Positions 10,895-21,966 of a DNA stretch of 64,000 bases are shown piece after piece. The position numbers and the translations under genes are program-made. The stretch's first letter is position 1. Every line of letters starts with the position of its first letter. This stretch comes from Papio anubis (lineage: Eukaryota > Chordata > Mammalia > Primates > Cercopithecidae): positions 126,723,139 to 126,787,138 of the forward strand of contig NC_044983.1 of assembly GCF_008728515.1 (NCBI RefSeq). The letters are read 5' to 3'. The notes beneath the pieces were generated by a model. The model was not told the origin of the DNA and made no database searches. It saw only the letters and a program-made list of their open reading frames with translations.

Positions 10895-11660
10895 ATAAAT
10901 ATTTATGAGACCATACCCATTAGGATGACTACTCTGAAAAAAAAAAGAAAATAAATGTTGGTGAAGATATGAAGAAACTGGAACACTTGTGCATTTCTTA
11001 CGGGAATGTTAAATTGTGTAACCATTGCACAAGGCAAGTTAGCAGTTTTTCAAAAATTTAGACATAGAATTACTATATAATCCAGAAATTTTACTTACGG
11101 GTATATGTGCACAAGAAATGATAGCAGGGACTCAGATCTTTATACACTGATGGTTATGGCAGTGTTATTCATGATAGCCAAAAGATGAAAACAACCCCAA
11201 TGCCCGTTGACAGACGAATAGATGAAAACATGTGCTATATACATACAATGGAATATTATGCAGCCTTAAAAAGGAATAAAATTGTTTAAAGAACTTCACA
11301 AACTACATCATAGATGAATCTTGAAGACATTATGATAAATTAGATAAGTCTGTAGCAAAACGACAAATATTGTATGTTTCTACTTATATAAGGTACATAG
11401 AATAGTCAAATTCATGGAGATACAAAGTGGAATAGATGTTACAAGCCTTAGATGGATCAAGTAATGTGGAGTTAGTGCTTCATGGGTACAGAATTTCAGC
11501 TTGGGATGATGAAAAATATTTTGAGATGGACAGTGGTGATGGTTGCACAACAGTGTGAATGTATTTAACGCCACCAGACTGTATACTTAAAAAATGGTTA
11601 CAATTGTAACATTTCATGTTATATATATTTTATCACAATTTAAAAGAACAAATTTAAAAA
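10895..11660 (+). mobile_element. L1 3' end (L1MB/L1MC age), plus strand
   Basis: It holds the C-terminal part of ORF2 and the 3' UTR. Recognisable blocks are cccattaggatgactactct, gaacacttgtgcatttcttac, aatggaatattatgcagcct (the YNGILFS-like end of ORF2 in decayed form) and a 3' UTR with gactgtatacttaaaaaatgg and atatattttatcacaattta. It ends in an A-rich tail near 11645-11660. Frames are broken throughout. The 5' end is truncated as usual for L1. Confidence 0.92.
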
Positions 11661-12009
11661 GTTCAATATTTATGAAGCACATTTATTTTTATGTACAATG
11701 GGGATACAGTAATGGAGAAGGTTGCCCAGTTATTTCAAGAAGACTATCATCTGTCTGTCTATCTGGGGAAATACATGTGTAAATGGTCAACAATAGTACA
11801 GAATACTAACAGCTCTAATTTGGGGTGTTCTCAACCAATGAATCCTCTTGAATACTGACAATTCTCTGGTCAAACATTTAAAACATTTATAAAACTCTGT
11901 AACCACTGGTAATAGAAACCTTTTTAAATCATTACTCATTATTTCTATCTAATTACACTGAGGACACTGCATTTGTTCACTATTTGTGTGTTAATTCTGT
12001 ATTTAAATT
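11661..12009. other. intergenic, nothing recognised
   Basis: AT-rich, no coding evidence, no repeat assigned. Confidence 0.5.
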
Positions 12010-12760
12010 CATTGACACAAATTCACTGCACAAATACTACACAACAGGTACTGTTGAAGGTTTGGGAACATAGAAATGAATAATTAAGACTGGCTCTGGC
12101 CCTAAGGTGGCTGAACATCTGGGGATGCATAGAGCAGATGTCAGAAAGAGATACCATATGCTGTAACTCTGGAGAAGTGCACACACAGAGAGGGGAGGGG
12201 TACAAACCTGGAGTAGGCAAGGGGCAGTAAGAGGAAGTAAGAACTGTGCTAATTCTTGAAAAGTAATTATGGTTTTGCCAGATGTACATTGGAAAGAAGG
12301 AACCTTGAGCAGTGAAAAGAGAGAGTTAAGATCTGGAGCCAAACCACAGTTAGTTCCATATGCCCAGAAGGAGACTGGACAGGGTTGCAGGGGCCAAATC
12401 GTGAAGGACTTTTTATGACATTTTGAAATACATGCCATTGGAAATACAGGGTCACTAAAGAATTTTAGTTAAGAACACTGCTCATTAACAGTTCCATCTC
12501 AGAATGATCAGCTTGGCTTTGGAGGGAATATACTGGAGTCATGAGATGTTGGAAGGAGATATGATATGACAGGTAGAAAATTAGTACAATAATTCAAGAA
12601 AAAGTAATATGAGTGTGATTCAAGATGGTAGCAGAGAAAATGAAGAAGAAGGTATTAATATAGAAAATGATAAAGAGGTGTGAGTGATAGGAATTGATCA
12701 TAAATTTAATTGAGGAAAGGAGTGAGAAAAAATAAGCTTTTTTCTCAATGTATCACTTGT
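12010..12760 (+). mobile_element. L2 LINE 3' region, plus strand
   Basis: Long decayed L2 segment: cacaacaggtactgttgaaggtttggg, caaatcgtgaaggacttttta (the 'gatcatgtagggccttgtagg' block), gatcagcttggctttggagg and gtacaataattcaagaaaaag follow the L2 order. Minus-strand open frames of 88 and 133 residues overlap this element and have no protein-family features, so I do not call them genes. Confidence 0.8.
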
Positions 12761-14535
12761 CATTATGCATATCAGTAAATTACATTAGTTTACTTTGGAG
12801 ATAGCTCTAGAGATTATGGGTTAGATTATCTATGCTTTTCTCATTGAAAGTTTTTCTGTCTTTTCCTGGTCGTCAAACATCACTGAGTTTTAACTTTCAG
12901 CAGATAGGTCCCTTCCGATCTAACATCCTTTATCACTTGGGAAAAAATGAGGTCAATGAGGGTGCTGACTTATTAAGAAAAGTACATGAGTGGCCTTAGA
13001 AGTTAAGGCTAGAAAGAAGCCATTAATAATAGCTATTCCTTGTTCACTTCTATATCACCAAGAGTAAGGTTTGGCATTATTAATATCTCCTCAAATACTG
13101 TTTGTCACATAAACAAAAGAATGAATGAATGAATGAAATATAGTAGACCCAGTATTTTACAAATAGGGGCTGTTCTGAGGGCTTGAGAGTGGTTTGATGC
13201 TTCTTTCATGGAAAATGCATAGAATGAGAGTGGGGGAATTAACTGGAATGGTACTTAGGGCCTGAGTAGCATTTGTTTATGAAAATAGGTAATGATTACA
13301 TGTTGTATGTACTAAGTAATGTCTCATACCTAATACACGTGGGTAAGCACACTTTGTGTGTTATTAGCCTGGACAAAGATTTACTGATGTTTCTGAATTG
13401 AGTTGAAGGTGCTGGTCCACTGGTAGGAAGAATCAAAGACTATCCATTACTCTCTACCTTGATGATGTTCCCCAAAGCCTCTGGCAGCTCCAGGATTAGT
13501 CCCTTACAGGTGGCAGAAATTTAAGCTGCAAAAACTTGCATTTCTAACATCAGGAGGAAGTTCTAGCCTAGGTCATTCTTCCCAATCTCCCCTCCTCTTC
13601 TGGAGGCAAAAAACAACTGAGCAACCTGAGGGCACTGCGAGGATAGGGACAGAGGGAGGTATGGAAGGATGCTGGGGATGAGGACGCCCACTGCAAAGTT
13701 TTGAAAAGGGGATCACATCCTCTGGTCCTTCTCAGGGAAAAATACGTAAGACAGAACACTATAAAGAGAGTACAGAAATGAATCCTGGACTTAATTCCAC
13801 CTCTAGTCAGAAAAAAGAACAACTGTGAATAAAAATAGCACCAGCATAAAATAACAAAAATGGCAAAATTGGCAAGTAGACTGAGCTGAGTTTTGGTTCA
13901 GCAAATCTCTCCGTGATATTTTTCTTGCCAATTTGAAACCTGGTTTCTCAGGCACCCTGGCCCCTTCCTACTTGGGTCTCCAACCACACTAGCATGGTGA
14001 GGTTTTCCAAAGGAGTCATGTTAGTTATTTCTTCAAAGACTTTCTGCTGTCTGAAATAGCATACCCCTTCTCTCTCTAACCTTAATATCTGAAAAATTCA
14101 AAGTCATCATTCAGGATTATAAAACATTCCTGCATCACCTCCTTCTCCTTCATAGCGTTGACCTCAATTTTAGTTACTTGTTTTTTGATTGCTCTTTTCT
14201 GTTTTATACCCTAGACTCCTCAAGGGTGAGATGTCCTTTCCTTTTAATTCTTTGAACCCGATACAAAAAGAATGCCTGAAACTGAGGCAGCTGCAAATAA
14301 AATCAGCTATTTATTTATATTTTCAGGAACTAATTTTCACAATTTAGAACCAATTTCAGTTCTTTCAAGTGTATCCATCTTATTTGATTGAATCAAGTAC
14401 TCATTTACACAGGACACTTAGAAAAGCCCAATGATGGTTTGTGTGAATCAAAAGAAAAAAAAACACACAAAAAAAGACACAGCACCAGTCACACAGTTCC
14501 ATTCTCCAAACAGTGGACTGAGGGTTGAAGCTTGT
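12761..14535. other. intergenic with weak repeat traces
   Basis: A stretch of 1.8 kb. Segment 13020-13140 resembles an L2 3' end, finishing in four GAAT units at 13120-13138. Segment 13930-14230 has L2-like wording on an uncertain strand. The 84-residue minus-strand frame at 13568-13822 has no family features. No gene is supported. Confidence 0.45.
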
Positions 14536-14903
14536 TAAGGGTTCCATTGCGTCCCTGACAAAACTTATTTGTACCTCAGAATGTGTCCATATTTAAAGGT
14601 ACAGCCTTTAAAGAGATAACTAAGTTAAAATAAGTCATTAGTGTGGGTGCTAATCCAACATGACTGGCATTCTTAGAAGAGGAGATTTGGCCACAGACAG
14701 GCACAGGGGAAGACCCTGTGAAGACACAGGAAGTAGACCATCATCTTCAAGCCAAGGAGAAAGGACTTAGAAGAAATCAACCCTGCCAACACTTTGACCT
14801 TGGACTTCCAGCCTTTAGAACAGAGAGAAATACATTTCAGTTGTTTAAGCCATTCAGTTTGTCGTACTTTGTTATGACTGCCCTAGCAGACTAATGAGAC
14901 ATC
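14536..14903 (+). mobile_element. MLT1-type MaLR LTR, plus strand
   Basis: Typical MLT1 wording in order: gtacctcagaatgtgtccat, gggtgctaatccaacatgac, gaagacacaggaagtag, caagccaaggagaaagg, ccaacactttgaccttggac and ttccagcctttagaacagag, ending tgccctagcagactaatgag. The 5' 30 bp is poorly conserved. No internal ERV sequence follows. Confidence 0.88.
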
Positions 14904-15481
14904 TGCAAGGCTCCCCCAGGATGAGCCTGACCCACTGGAAACTCAGGTTTTCCTGGGGCCACAGCATCTCCATGAGGGAGCCTATTTTTAACATCCAGAA
15001 GGAATAGGGCTGAGTCCTAAGGGTGGACCTTGTCTGTGACCAGAGATGAGTTCTTCTTGATTTCCACTGATAATCCTTCCCATCAAAGCAGACTCTTTTT
15101 GGTTCTGCTGCTCAGTGATTTTTCTCCTCATGTTAGTTACATCAGGAAATTGGGGGGGGGGGGGGGTGACATTTAACTTTCTTTGGCTTGTTTCCGTATA
15201 AACTCAAATAGAAAAAATAGAACATAATTTATTTTACCTTGGCAATTGGTACCTTATATTACCTAGAGTGACACATTTAATACAGCAAAATTTTCCTCTG
15301 CCTGAAACTTGCTGACTATTACAGGGATATATTTAAACTATTTAAAGTCATGAAACAATTTAAATAAAATATGTACTTGCTGTGAATTTTGAACTGTCAA
15401 ATACACTTACTCTGTTGTTTTATTTTTTCTGAAAAGGAAAAAACAAAACAAAAAAACAAAACAAAGAAATAACAAACAAGA
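14904..15481. other. intergenic, with a poly(G) tract
   Basis: Mostly unassigned. It holds a 15-G run at 15152-15166 and an AAAACAAAAC-type low-complexity stretch at 15435-15475. No coding evidence. Confidence 0.55.
15152..15166 (+). repeat. poly(G) tract, 15 bases
   Basis: An unbroken run of 15 G in otherwise AT-rich sequence. Such runs can form G-quadruplexes and are prone to length change and to sequencing error. Confidence 0.95.
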
Positions 15482-15612
15482 TGCAGTTACTCCTGCAATC
15501 CTGTAATAGCTTAAGAGGCTGAGCTGGGAGGATTGCTTGAGGCCAGGAGTTTAAGTTTAGCTTGGCCAGCTTAGCAAGGCCCTGTCTGTAAAAAAATATT
15601 TTAAAAAATAAA
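15482..15612 (+). mobile_element. FLAM-type 7SL-derived monomer, plus strand
   Basis: A single Alu-like monomer: gttactcctgcaatcctgta, gaggctgagctgggaggatt and gcttgaggccaggagttt, then an A-rich tail from about 15590. There is no second arm, so it is a fossil free left monomer rather than a cut dimer, though truncation cannot be excluded. Confidence 0.85.
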
Positions 15613-15634
15613 TAGAGGAAGACGTCGAAACTGT

Positions 15635-15985
15635 ATCTCTGTTTTTTAATGTTATACTTTTATAGACTTAGGGGGTAAAGTGTAGTTTAATGACATGATT
15701 ATACTGCATAGTGGTGAAATCTGGACTTTTATTTGGGTGTAACCATCACTTAAATAGTATACACTGTGCTCATTAGGTAATCCATCATCTCTCACCCCAG
15801 TTCCATCTACTTGTCTTTCCAAGTCTCCAGTTTCTATTACTCCTCTCTATGTCCATGTTTATACATTATTTAGCTCTCACTTATAAATGAGAACATGGAG
15901 TATTTGGCTTTCTGTTTCTGAGTTATGGCCTCCGGATCCCTGTATGTTGCTGCAGAAGCATGATTCTTTTAATAAGTTAGTTGTA
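15635..15985 (-). mobile_element. L1 3' UTR fragment, minus strand
   Basis: Antisense L1 3' end: gggtgtaaccatcacttaaatag, ctcattaggtaatccatcatc, ctctcacttataaatgagaacatgg and gtatttggctttctgtttctg, then ggcctccggatccctg. It is 5'-truncated near 15985. Age L1PB/L1MA by eye. Confidence 0.88.
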
Positions 15986-17070
15986 TTTTCATCTCTACTT
16001 TCAAGAGTTGACAATCATAGTTCATCATCATCATCACCATCATTTCTGTAGTATAATCACTTTCATACAGATGATGAAAGGAGACACCAGGCTCTCACAG
16101 TAATAAAAAATGATAAATGAAAGGATCAGAATTTGAGCTTATATCTGATCCCCATAATGCAAGCCCATGCTAATACATGATATGTTGTCTTGAAAAGGGA
16201 AAACACATTGTGGTTGGCACACTTGCAAACTCTATCCTATACAAATTAGTTGCACCATCTTGTGTTTTAAAACACCTCTAAAGATTGCCTTTTAATTGCT
16301 GATGCAATAGGGATTGAATTTCCACCATTTCTTCAGCAATGTGTTTGTGATTACAAAATAGAATTGTACCCTTCAGAACAACATTCAGAGAACAGCAGGA
16401 CGGGTTAGCTTCATCCTGTTGTGCAGGAGAACAATTTACACACAAAATGAATATCTGGCTAAATGACTTCACAGAGTCTTTCTAAGTTTCATAGCCTTCG
16501 ATTTGCTGACCAAGATGCAATTGTCACTTCTTATTCCTAAAAAAACCTTCGGACATCATCTCAACTAAACCTCTGACTTAACAGAGGAAACTTTTGGTCA
16601 CTCATTTTGAATACTGAAAAATATAGCTTAATCCAGCCTTGAAAATCAGTTAGTTGCTTCCTACACATTCTGGTTCATAAATGCACTGCTTGAGATTTTG
16701 GGATACAAAGATGCTCCCTAAGCAGCAGCGGATGGAACACTGAACTAGGAGCCAAGAAGTGAAAAAATTAGAATATCAACATTTTATGGAGCTCTCTCAT
16801 ACTGTGTGTGCCAGAAGGCCCTGAACTGGGTGCTACAAGGAGGAACTCAGCTCTTATTGAGGTTTACACTCAGGCATGGTAGAAAAACATAAAACAATGA
16901 CCAAAAGGGGGAATGGAAGTTGCGAAAGTAATAGACATGACAGGGAGAGTTGCCTACTGTGATAAATGTCTATAACAACAGAGTTGATTTAGTCATGGGG
17001 TCAGTGGATTCCTGGGAGTATTACAAATTGTGCTGAGATACTCTTAGCAAAATCCCTATGAAGTCCATTT
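15986..17070. other. intergenic, nothing firm
   Basis: Contains a short ATC tract (16021-16043). The segment near 16860-16980 has L2-like traces. The 64-residue minus-strand frame at 16278-16472 has no family features. No gene is supported. Confidence 0.5.
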
Positions 17071-17074
17071 TAAA

Positions 17075-17215
17075 CTCCTATAAAACTCCTTTTTAAAAAT
17101 GAGAACACTGAGACAGGCTCAGTGAAGTTAAATGATTTTCTGAGCCCGTACAGTAAGCAACAGAGCTTGTATTCAAAGCCAGGACTGTTCTACACTTGAC
17201 ATTCCCCATTATATC
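17075..17215 (+). mobile_element. MIR fragment, plus strand
   Basis: Core wording: aaaatgagaacactgagacaggc, ttaaatgattttctgagccc and acagagcttgtattcaaagcc, ending in ggactgttctacac. Confidence 0.8.
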
Positions 17216-17324
17216 ACAGTTGATACCCTAGGACTGCCATCTGCTTGGGCTTCTAGTCCTCATCCTACTATCAATGGATATGTATTTTATTCTGTGAGAC
17301 ACAATTGTATATTGCAGAAAGAGC

Positions 17325-17510
17325 ATGAATTTTAACACCTGATAAACTTGGGCTCAAATTCTAGTTATTTTACCTGTTGAATGAGCTTGGATAAACCATT
17401 TTAACTGTCTGGACCTCTCGTTCCTTAATAATAAAGAGGAAAAAAATGCTATGCCCATTATGGAGCAGTTTATAAGATTAGAAATAAGAAATACAAGGTG
17501 CTCCATAAAA
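17325..17510 (-). mobile_element. MIR fragment, minus strand
   Basis: Antisense MIR: acttgggctcaaattctag, aatgagcttggataaaccat and ctctcgttccttaataataa. It lies between two plus-strand MIRs. Confidence 0.75.
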
Positions 17511-17544
17511 CAATAATAACAACAACACCAGAAACAACACACAA

Positions 17545-17800
17545 AAGGTTATCATTTCATGAGCACTTGCCATATGCTGGACACACAAACTATCACATTT
17601 ATTTCTTAAAATAATCCTAGGAGATAAATACTATTATCACCCTCATTTTGAAGAAGATAAAATTGTGGCACTGAGTGATAAAGTATTTTGCCCAAGGTCA
17701 TAAAGATAAGAAGTGGCAGAATTAGGATAAAAATCTAAGAGCCTGGCTCCAGAGCTCTGTCCACACTGTATGACCTCCGTAATTGCTGTCTGTAACACGT
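17545..17800 (+). mobile_element. MIR, nearly full length, plus strand
   Basis: From tcatgagcacttgccatatg through aaataatcctaggagataaa, ccctcattttgaagaagat and ttttgcccaaggtcataaag to gcctggctccagagctctg. This is the best-kept of three clustered MIRs. Confidence 0.85.
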
Positions 17801-17883
17801 ACCGAAGATGTGGGAAGTTGCAGTGGGTGTTCCATCCAGCGTAAGGTTTCTGATCTGCTTTCTTTGCGGACAGTTTGAAGGCT

Positions 17884-17947
17884 GCGCATGTGTGTACACA
17901 CACACACACACACACACGCATACACACACACATGTACACATGCACAC
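17884..17947. repeat. (CA)n microsatellite in a 64-bp alternating purine-pyrimidine tract
   Basis: The run from gcgcatgtgtg through the CA block and acgcatacac to tgcacac alternates purine and pyrimidine at every one of 64 positions. The central CA block is about 11 units. This is a favourable sequence for Z-DNA. Open frames of 66-103 residues on both strands around it are repeat artefacts. Confidence 0.97.
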
Positions 17948-18408
17948 CACCCAAACTTTCCCTTTTGGGCTTTTGGAGCTGGTCCTCACTGGCTGTACCG
18001 TTTCAAGGTGTTCTGTGGAGGCTGCTCTTGGTTTCACAGCCATCTGCTTTGTGTCCTCCAGCTGCAGAACTGTAGACAGAGATGCATTTATTTTTGGTAG
18101 GATGTATTTTCTGAGCTGAAACCAATGCAGGCTGCTCTCCAGATCCTGTGAAAAATCACTTCAACCAGCTTTAAGAATGGCCAACTGATTTTTCTTTAGT
18201 GTCTCATTTTAAACAATAAGTGGATGGAAGAAGAAGTGAAGCTACAGAGCAAAGTAATTAGGATGGTAAATACCCTGAACCTGGCCAATTATGTCACAGG
18301 TTTGCATAATAATAACTGCACAATAGGCTTCTTAAAGCTCTGCTATTTAGTGCCATTTAGTTTCCCCAAGGCGTCATGCTGTTTCCTGCTTCCATGTTTT
18401 TACATTTG
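17948..18408. other. intergenic, nothing recognised
   Basis: No repeat or coding region assigned; slightly GC-richer at 17950-18080. Confidence 0.5.
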
Positions 18409-18424
18409 CTGAATACTTTGTCTT

Positions 18425-18728
18425 TGTTTTTTTTTTGTTTTTGTTTTTTTTTTGAGGTGGAGTCCCTCTCTTGTTACCCAGGCTAGAGTGCAATGGCAGG
18501 ATCTCGGCTCACCTCTGCCTCCCAGGTTCAAGCGATTCTCCTGCCTCAGCCTCCCAAGTAGCTGGAATTACAGGCATGCACCACCATGCCCAGCTAATTT
18601 TGTATTTTTAGTAGAGACCGGGTTTCTCCATGTTGGTCAGGCTGGCCTCAAACTCCCAACCTCAGGTGATCCGCCCGCCTCGGCCTCCCAACGTGCTGGA
18701 AGTACAGGCGTGAGCCACTGCATCCACC
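18425..18728 (-). mobile_element. Alu, minus strand
   Basis: Antisense Alu from the TTTTGTTTTTG tail to gccactgcatccacc. Target-site duplication of 16 bp with one mismatch: ctgaatactttgtctt at 18409-18424 and ctgaattctttgtctt at 18729-18744. A small deletion removes part of the ctcactgcaacctc block (ggctcacctctgcc). The 136-residue plus-strand frame over it is spurious. Confidence 0.96.
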
Positions 18729-18904
18729 CTGAATTCTTTGTCTTAAAAATATCTCCCCAAACCCTTGTCTATTGGAGATCTCCTACAACAAGATTCCCTC
18801 GCCACTCTTCACCCCTCGAGGGCTTCCCTAATGGCCTCTTTCCCAGGTCAGTTAAATTCTAGGTTAAAATTTAATACAGATGTTAAATTCAGAAAAACTT
18901 AACA

Positions 18905-19490
18905 CTCTAACTCGATTTTACTACTTATTAGCTTTTGAGATTGGATAAAGTTGTCAAAATTTTCTGAGGTTTGGTATCCTTCTCCTTGAAAGGAGCACGT
19001 AATATAAGGTGTCTCATAACCTAGTGAAAGGAATGAGGCACATCCCCCATATATCTCCCAACTTCCTGAGTCCAGCACAAACACATTCCTCCATATTTCT
19101 TTCAAACTTCAGAAAAACATCACCTGGGAGATCTCCGATAAGGAATGCTAAATGTAGAATGTTAACCAATTGTAATTAATGCTGTAACCGAGAGAATTAC
19201 CTTGTTCCCTGTAACTTTACATATCCTGTTTACATCTGGCTATAAAAAGCAAGCACTCGCATTGTTCGAGGCCCTCCTGTATGCTGTGGAATGGAGGGAC
19301 CAAGTTCGAACTTGTAGTAAAGAGCCTTGCCGCTTGGCTTTGACTCTGGACTCTGGTGGTCTTCTTTGGGGAACAAACGGTCTGGGCATAACACTAGTTG
19401 CGAAGATTTATGCAAGAAGAAAACATAATTTAAGTGATAAAGCAGTGCCTGGTATGAATATGTTCCCAGTAAATATTTTTAAAGGAATAA
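18905..19490 (-). mobile_element. MIR, minus strand, split by an LTR insertion
   Basis: The left part (18905-19024) has cttattagcttttgagattgg and caaaattttctgaggtttgg, antisense MIR core. The right part (19394-19490) continues with gataaagcagtgcctggtat and cccagtaaatatttttaaag, the expected other end. The LTR at 19025-19393 sits exactly between them with a duplicated ctag, so one MIR was interrupted. Confidence 0.75.
19025..19393 (+). mobile_element. solo ERV1-type LTR inserted in the MIR, plus strand
   Basis: It starts tgaaaggaatgaggcac, ends gggcataaca, is 369 bp, and is flanked by a perfect 4-bp duplication, ctag (19021-19024 and 19394-19397). TG/CA termini and a 4-bp duplication are typical of class I ERVs. 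A TATA box candidate, ggctataaaaag, lies near 19238-19249, and gtaaagagccttgc near 19317 may be a decayed polyadenylation signal region. Subfamily not assigned. Confidence 0.85.
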
Positions 19491-19735
19491 ATAAAAGAAA
19501 GTGGTTAGCACACAGCCTATACATAACAATTGCTTGACAAACTTTATTTACTCTTAGTGCATTATCTATTAACTACTGTCCCACAATGAGGATTATTTGC
19601 AGGAGCCTCTAATTGTCACCCTCATATTTGTAGAAATTGCCATGCCACATGGCATGCAGAAAACCTTTCAATGACTATTTTACAGGGCATTTACAGATAA
19701 CGTTTCACTTTAATATACAAATAATACAGGGTGGT

Positions 19736-20273
19736 CCCAGGAGAATAGAAAATTCCAGGCAGCAGTCTCACAGGACTAGCCAAAGGAAACAGTTGAAATA
19801 GTTACATATGCTAGGGAAGGTTAAGACTCTGAAAAACAGAATGGGGGCCAAGCTGGCTGAGACCAACGAGACCCAACATGGAGCTAGATTTGACCTAGGT
19901 TTCACCTAAAACCTCATGATACTCTCATTACCATACTAAACTACACACCCATCAGTGCTATGACAGTTTCAGGAGCACCGATATTTGGTATAAAAATGGG
20001 TGGCACCATAGTTCCAGGAAATCTGTATCTTTTTCGAGAAATCTTCATGTATCTGACTCCTGTTGGTTAAATAAACCCATAGAGATAGATGCCCCAAACC
20101 CCACGGGACACAAGTTACTCTCTTCAGTACACCCACGCTCCCCTTTCTTGAGTGTGTACTTTCATTTTGCAATAAATCTCCATACTTTTGCTATTTTCTG
20201 ACTTGTCCTTGAATTCCTTCTTGGGATGGTGTCAGAAGCCTGGACACCAGCTGGAGTTGAGTTCCCACTGACA
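19736..20273 (+). mobile_element. ERV1-type LTR, plus strand, with possible primer-site remnant
   Basis: Promoter-like ttggtataaaaatgg near 19985-19999, polyadenylation signal aataaa at 20171-20176, and a U5-like end gttcccactgaca at 20273. The next bases, tttggggacctgcc, resemble a decayed primer-binding site of the tttggggnctcgtcc kind seen in class I ERVs, so a little internal sequence may be kept. The 5' end is not certain; the start given is approximate. Confidence 0.65.
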
Positions 20274-20514
20274 TTTGGGGACCTGCCTTAGCCCATCAAC
20301 TTAACAAACAGTTTTCCATATGTTTATTTTGATTATTACTTCCACTTGAAGGGGTAGGAATTATATTGTCACTAATTTACATGCAATAAAACTCTAAACC
20401 ACAGGGAATAAAAATACTTTCTTTAATTAAAGTTGGTAAAAAACTAGATTAGAACTTGGGCCCAATTCTCCAACTGAATGCTTTCTGCATTTTCGTAGAA
20501 GAATTAATCCAATT

Positions 20515-20640
20515 TGGGTTTGCAGGGATTTTACACATCACCTACACTAACTGTCCTCATTTTATAGGTAATGTCCAGGAAAAAAGGACCTGCCCAAACT
20601 CATATAGCCACTTTGAAGTGATTGCATTTTGTGAATAATC
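20515..20640 (+). mobile_element. MIR fragment, plus strand
   Basis: ctgtcctcattttataggtaatg and ggacctgcccaaactcatat follow MIR core wording, and the preceding 150 bp may be a further decayed part. Confidence 0.65.
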
Positions 20641-21308
20641 CAACAGCTCAGGGATGAAAGACTAGTTTATTTTGATAAATAAACCAAATTGTTGATAAAT
20701 AAATCGAATTACTGCTACTCACCAGGCTAAATGGGTTGTGCTCAGAAATGCTAAATATTTATGGCCGACAAGAAAAAATTGAATTCGTTTATGTCTCTTT
20801 TAATAAATTGGTTACCTCCTGTAGAATAATTGCTACTTTTACTCACAGTATTTGAATACTGCACATTACTAAGTCACAGTTTAGTTAATGCCTGATTTAA
20901 GTTGGCAACATGCTATTTATGGAAGAAAATAAAAGACTGTACTGTTTTGAATTTGAACCGGTCTTTTTTTCTTTGAACTTTGAATGCATATGATTGGAGA
21001 TTTTAAAAGCTCTAACCTAGATTCAAGTAACAGAAAACGGATCCATTGAAAAAGGCAGAGTGTGTGGTTGGGTGTTTATCCTCTGTAATAGCGTCCCCAT
21101 TCAGTGACACATTTCGCGAGTGCTTGCCTGTGCCTGGATGAGGAAACCCTGCATTTTCAACAACTCTTGTTCACAACTCAGAAACATTTAGTATGGCTTT
21201 CTGTCAATAGAAGATAAGGCCATGTTTAACTGCCTTCAGGCTGGTTTGATGATTATTGTAAATCTGCTGTATGGAAAAAAAGGGCTTAGATTTCCTCCTT
21301 AATACAAG
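20641..21308. other. intergenic, nothing recognised
   Basis: AT-rich; two near-identical phrases gataaataaaccaaattg and gataaataaatcgaatta (20674-20711) form a short direct repeat. No coding evidence. Confidence 0.5.
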
Positions 21309-21966
21309 TGGTGGTCCCTCCTTATCCAGGGTTTTACTTGTGGTGGTTTCAGTTACCCAAGGTCAACTGTGGTCAGAAAATATCCAATGATAAATTCCAG
21401 AAATAAACAATTCATAAATTTTAAATTATATGCCATTCTGAGTAGCGTGATAAAATCTTGCACTGTCCCTCTCCATCCTGCCTGTGATGTGAATCATCCC
21501 TTTGTCCAGCATAGCCATGCTGTATATGCTACCTGACATTGAGTGAGTCACTTAATAGCCCTCCAGGTTATCTGCCCTCCATGTTATCAACCCTCCATGG
21601 TACCACTGTCCTGGCATCACAGTGCTTGTGTTCAAGTCACCTTTACTTTCCACAACACTTCCCTGAAAGCACAAACAGTAGTGATACTGACAATTCAAAT
21701 ATGCCAAAGAGAAGCCTTAAGTGCTCCGTTTAAGAGAAAAGGCAAAAGTTCTCAACTTAATGGAAAGAAAAAAAATCCTATGCTGGTATTGCTTAGAGCT
21801 GTGTAAGAAGAAATCGTCTATCTATAAAATTGTGAAGAAGGAAAAAGAAATTAGGGCAAGTTTTGCTGTTGCACCTCAAACTACAAAATCACAGCCACAG
21901 TGCATGATAAGGGCTTAAGATGAAAAAAGCCATTAAGTTTGTGGGTGGAAGATATGCACAGAAATG
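21309..21966 (+). mobile_element. Tigger-type (pogo) DNA transposon, 5' part with decayed transposase start
   Basis: The 5' end agtggtggtccctccttat and the following ggtttcagttacccaaggtc are typical of a Tigger terminal repeat and leader. From about 21660 the N-terminal transposase region can be read across frames. SIYKIVKKEKEIRASFAVAPQT is preserved at about 21818-21885, in the helix-turn-helix (psq/CENP-B-like) DNA-binding part. Stops and small indels break the frame, and the element stops near 21966. The DDE catalytic part and the 3' terminal repeat are absent. Which Tigger subfamily it is I cannot tell without alignment. Confidence 0.85.

Noticed and set aside
12023..12455. Overlapping 62-133 residue frames on the minus strand
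   Set aside because: They lie opposite an L2 copy and have no family features.
17643..18119. Cluster of 66-103 residue frames on both strands
   Set aside because: They owe their length to the CA repeat, which encodes His/Thr or Cys/Val runs.
7268..20273. TATA-like and AATAAA motifs as evidence of a host promoter or gene end
   Set aside because: All clear instances sit in LTRs at the expected U3/R positions; no host transcript structure is visible.
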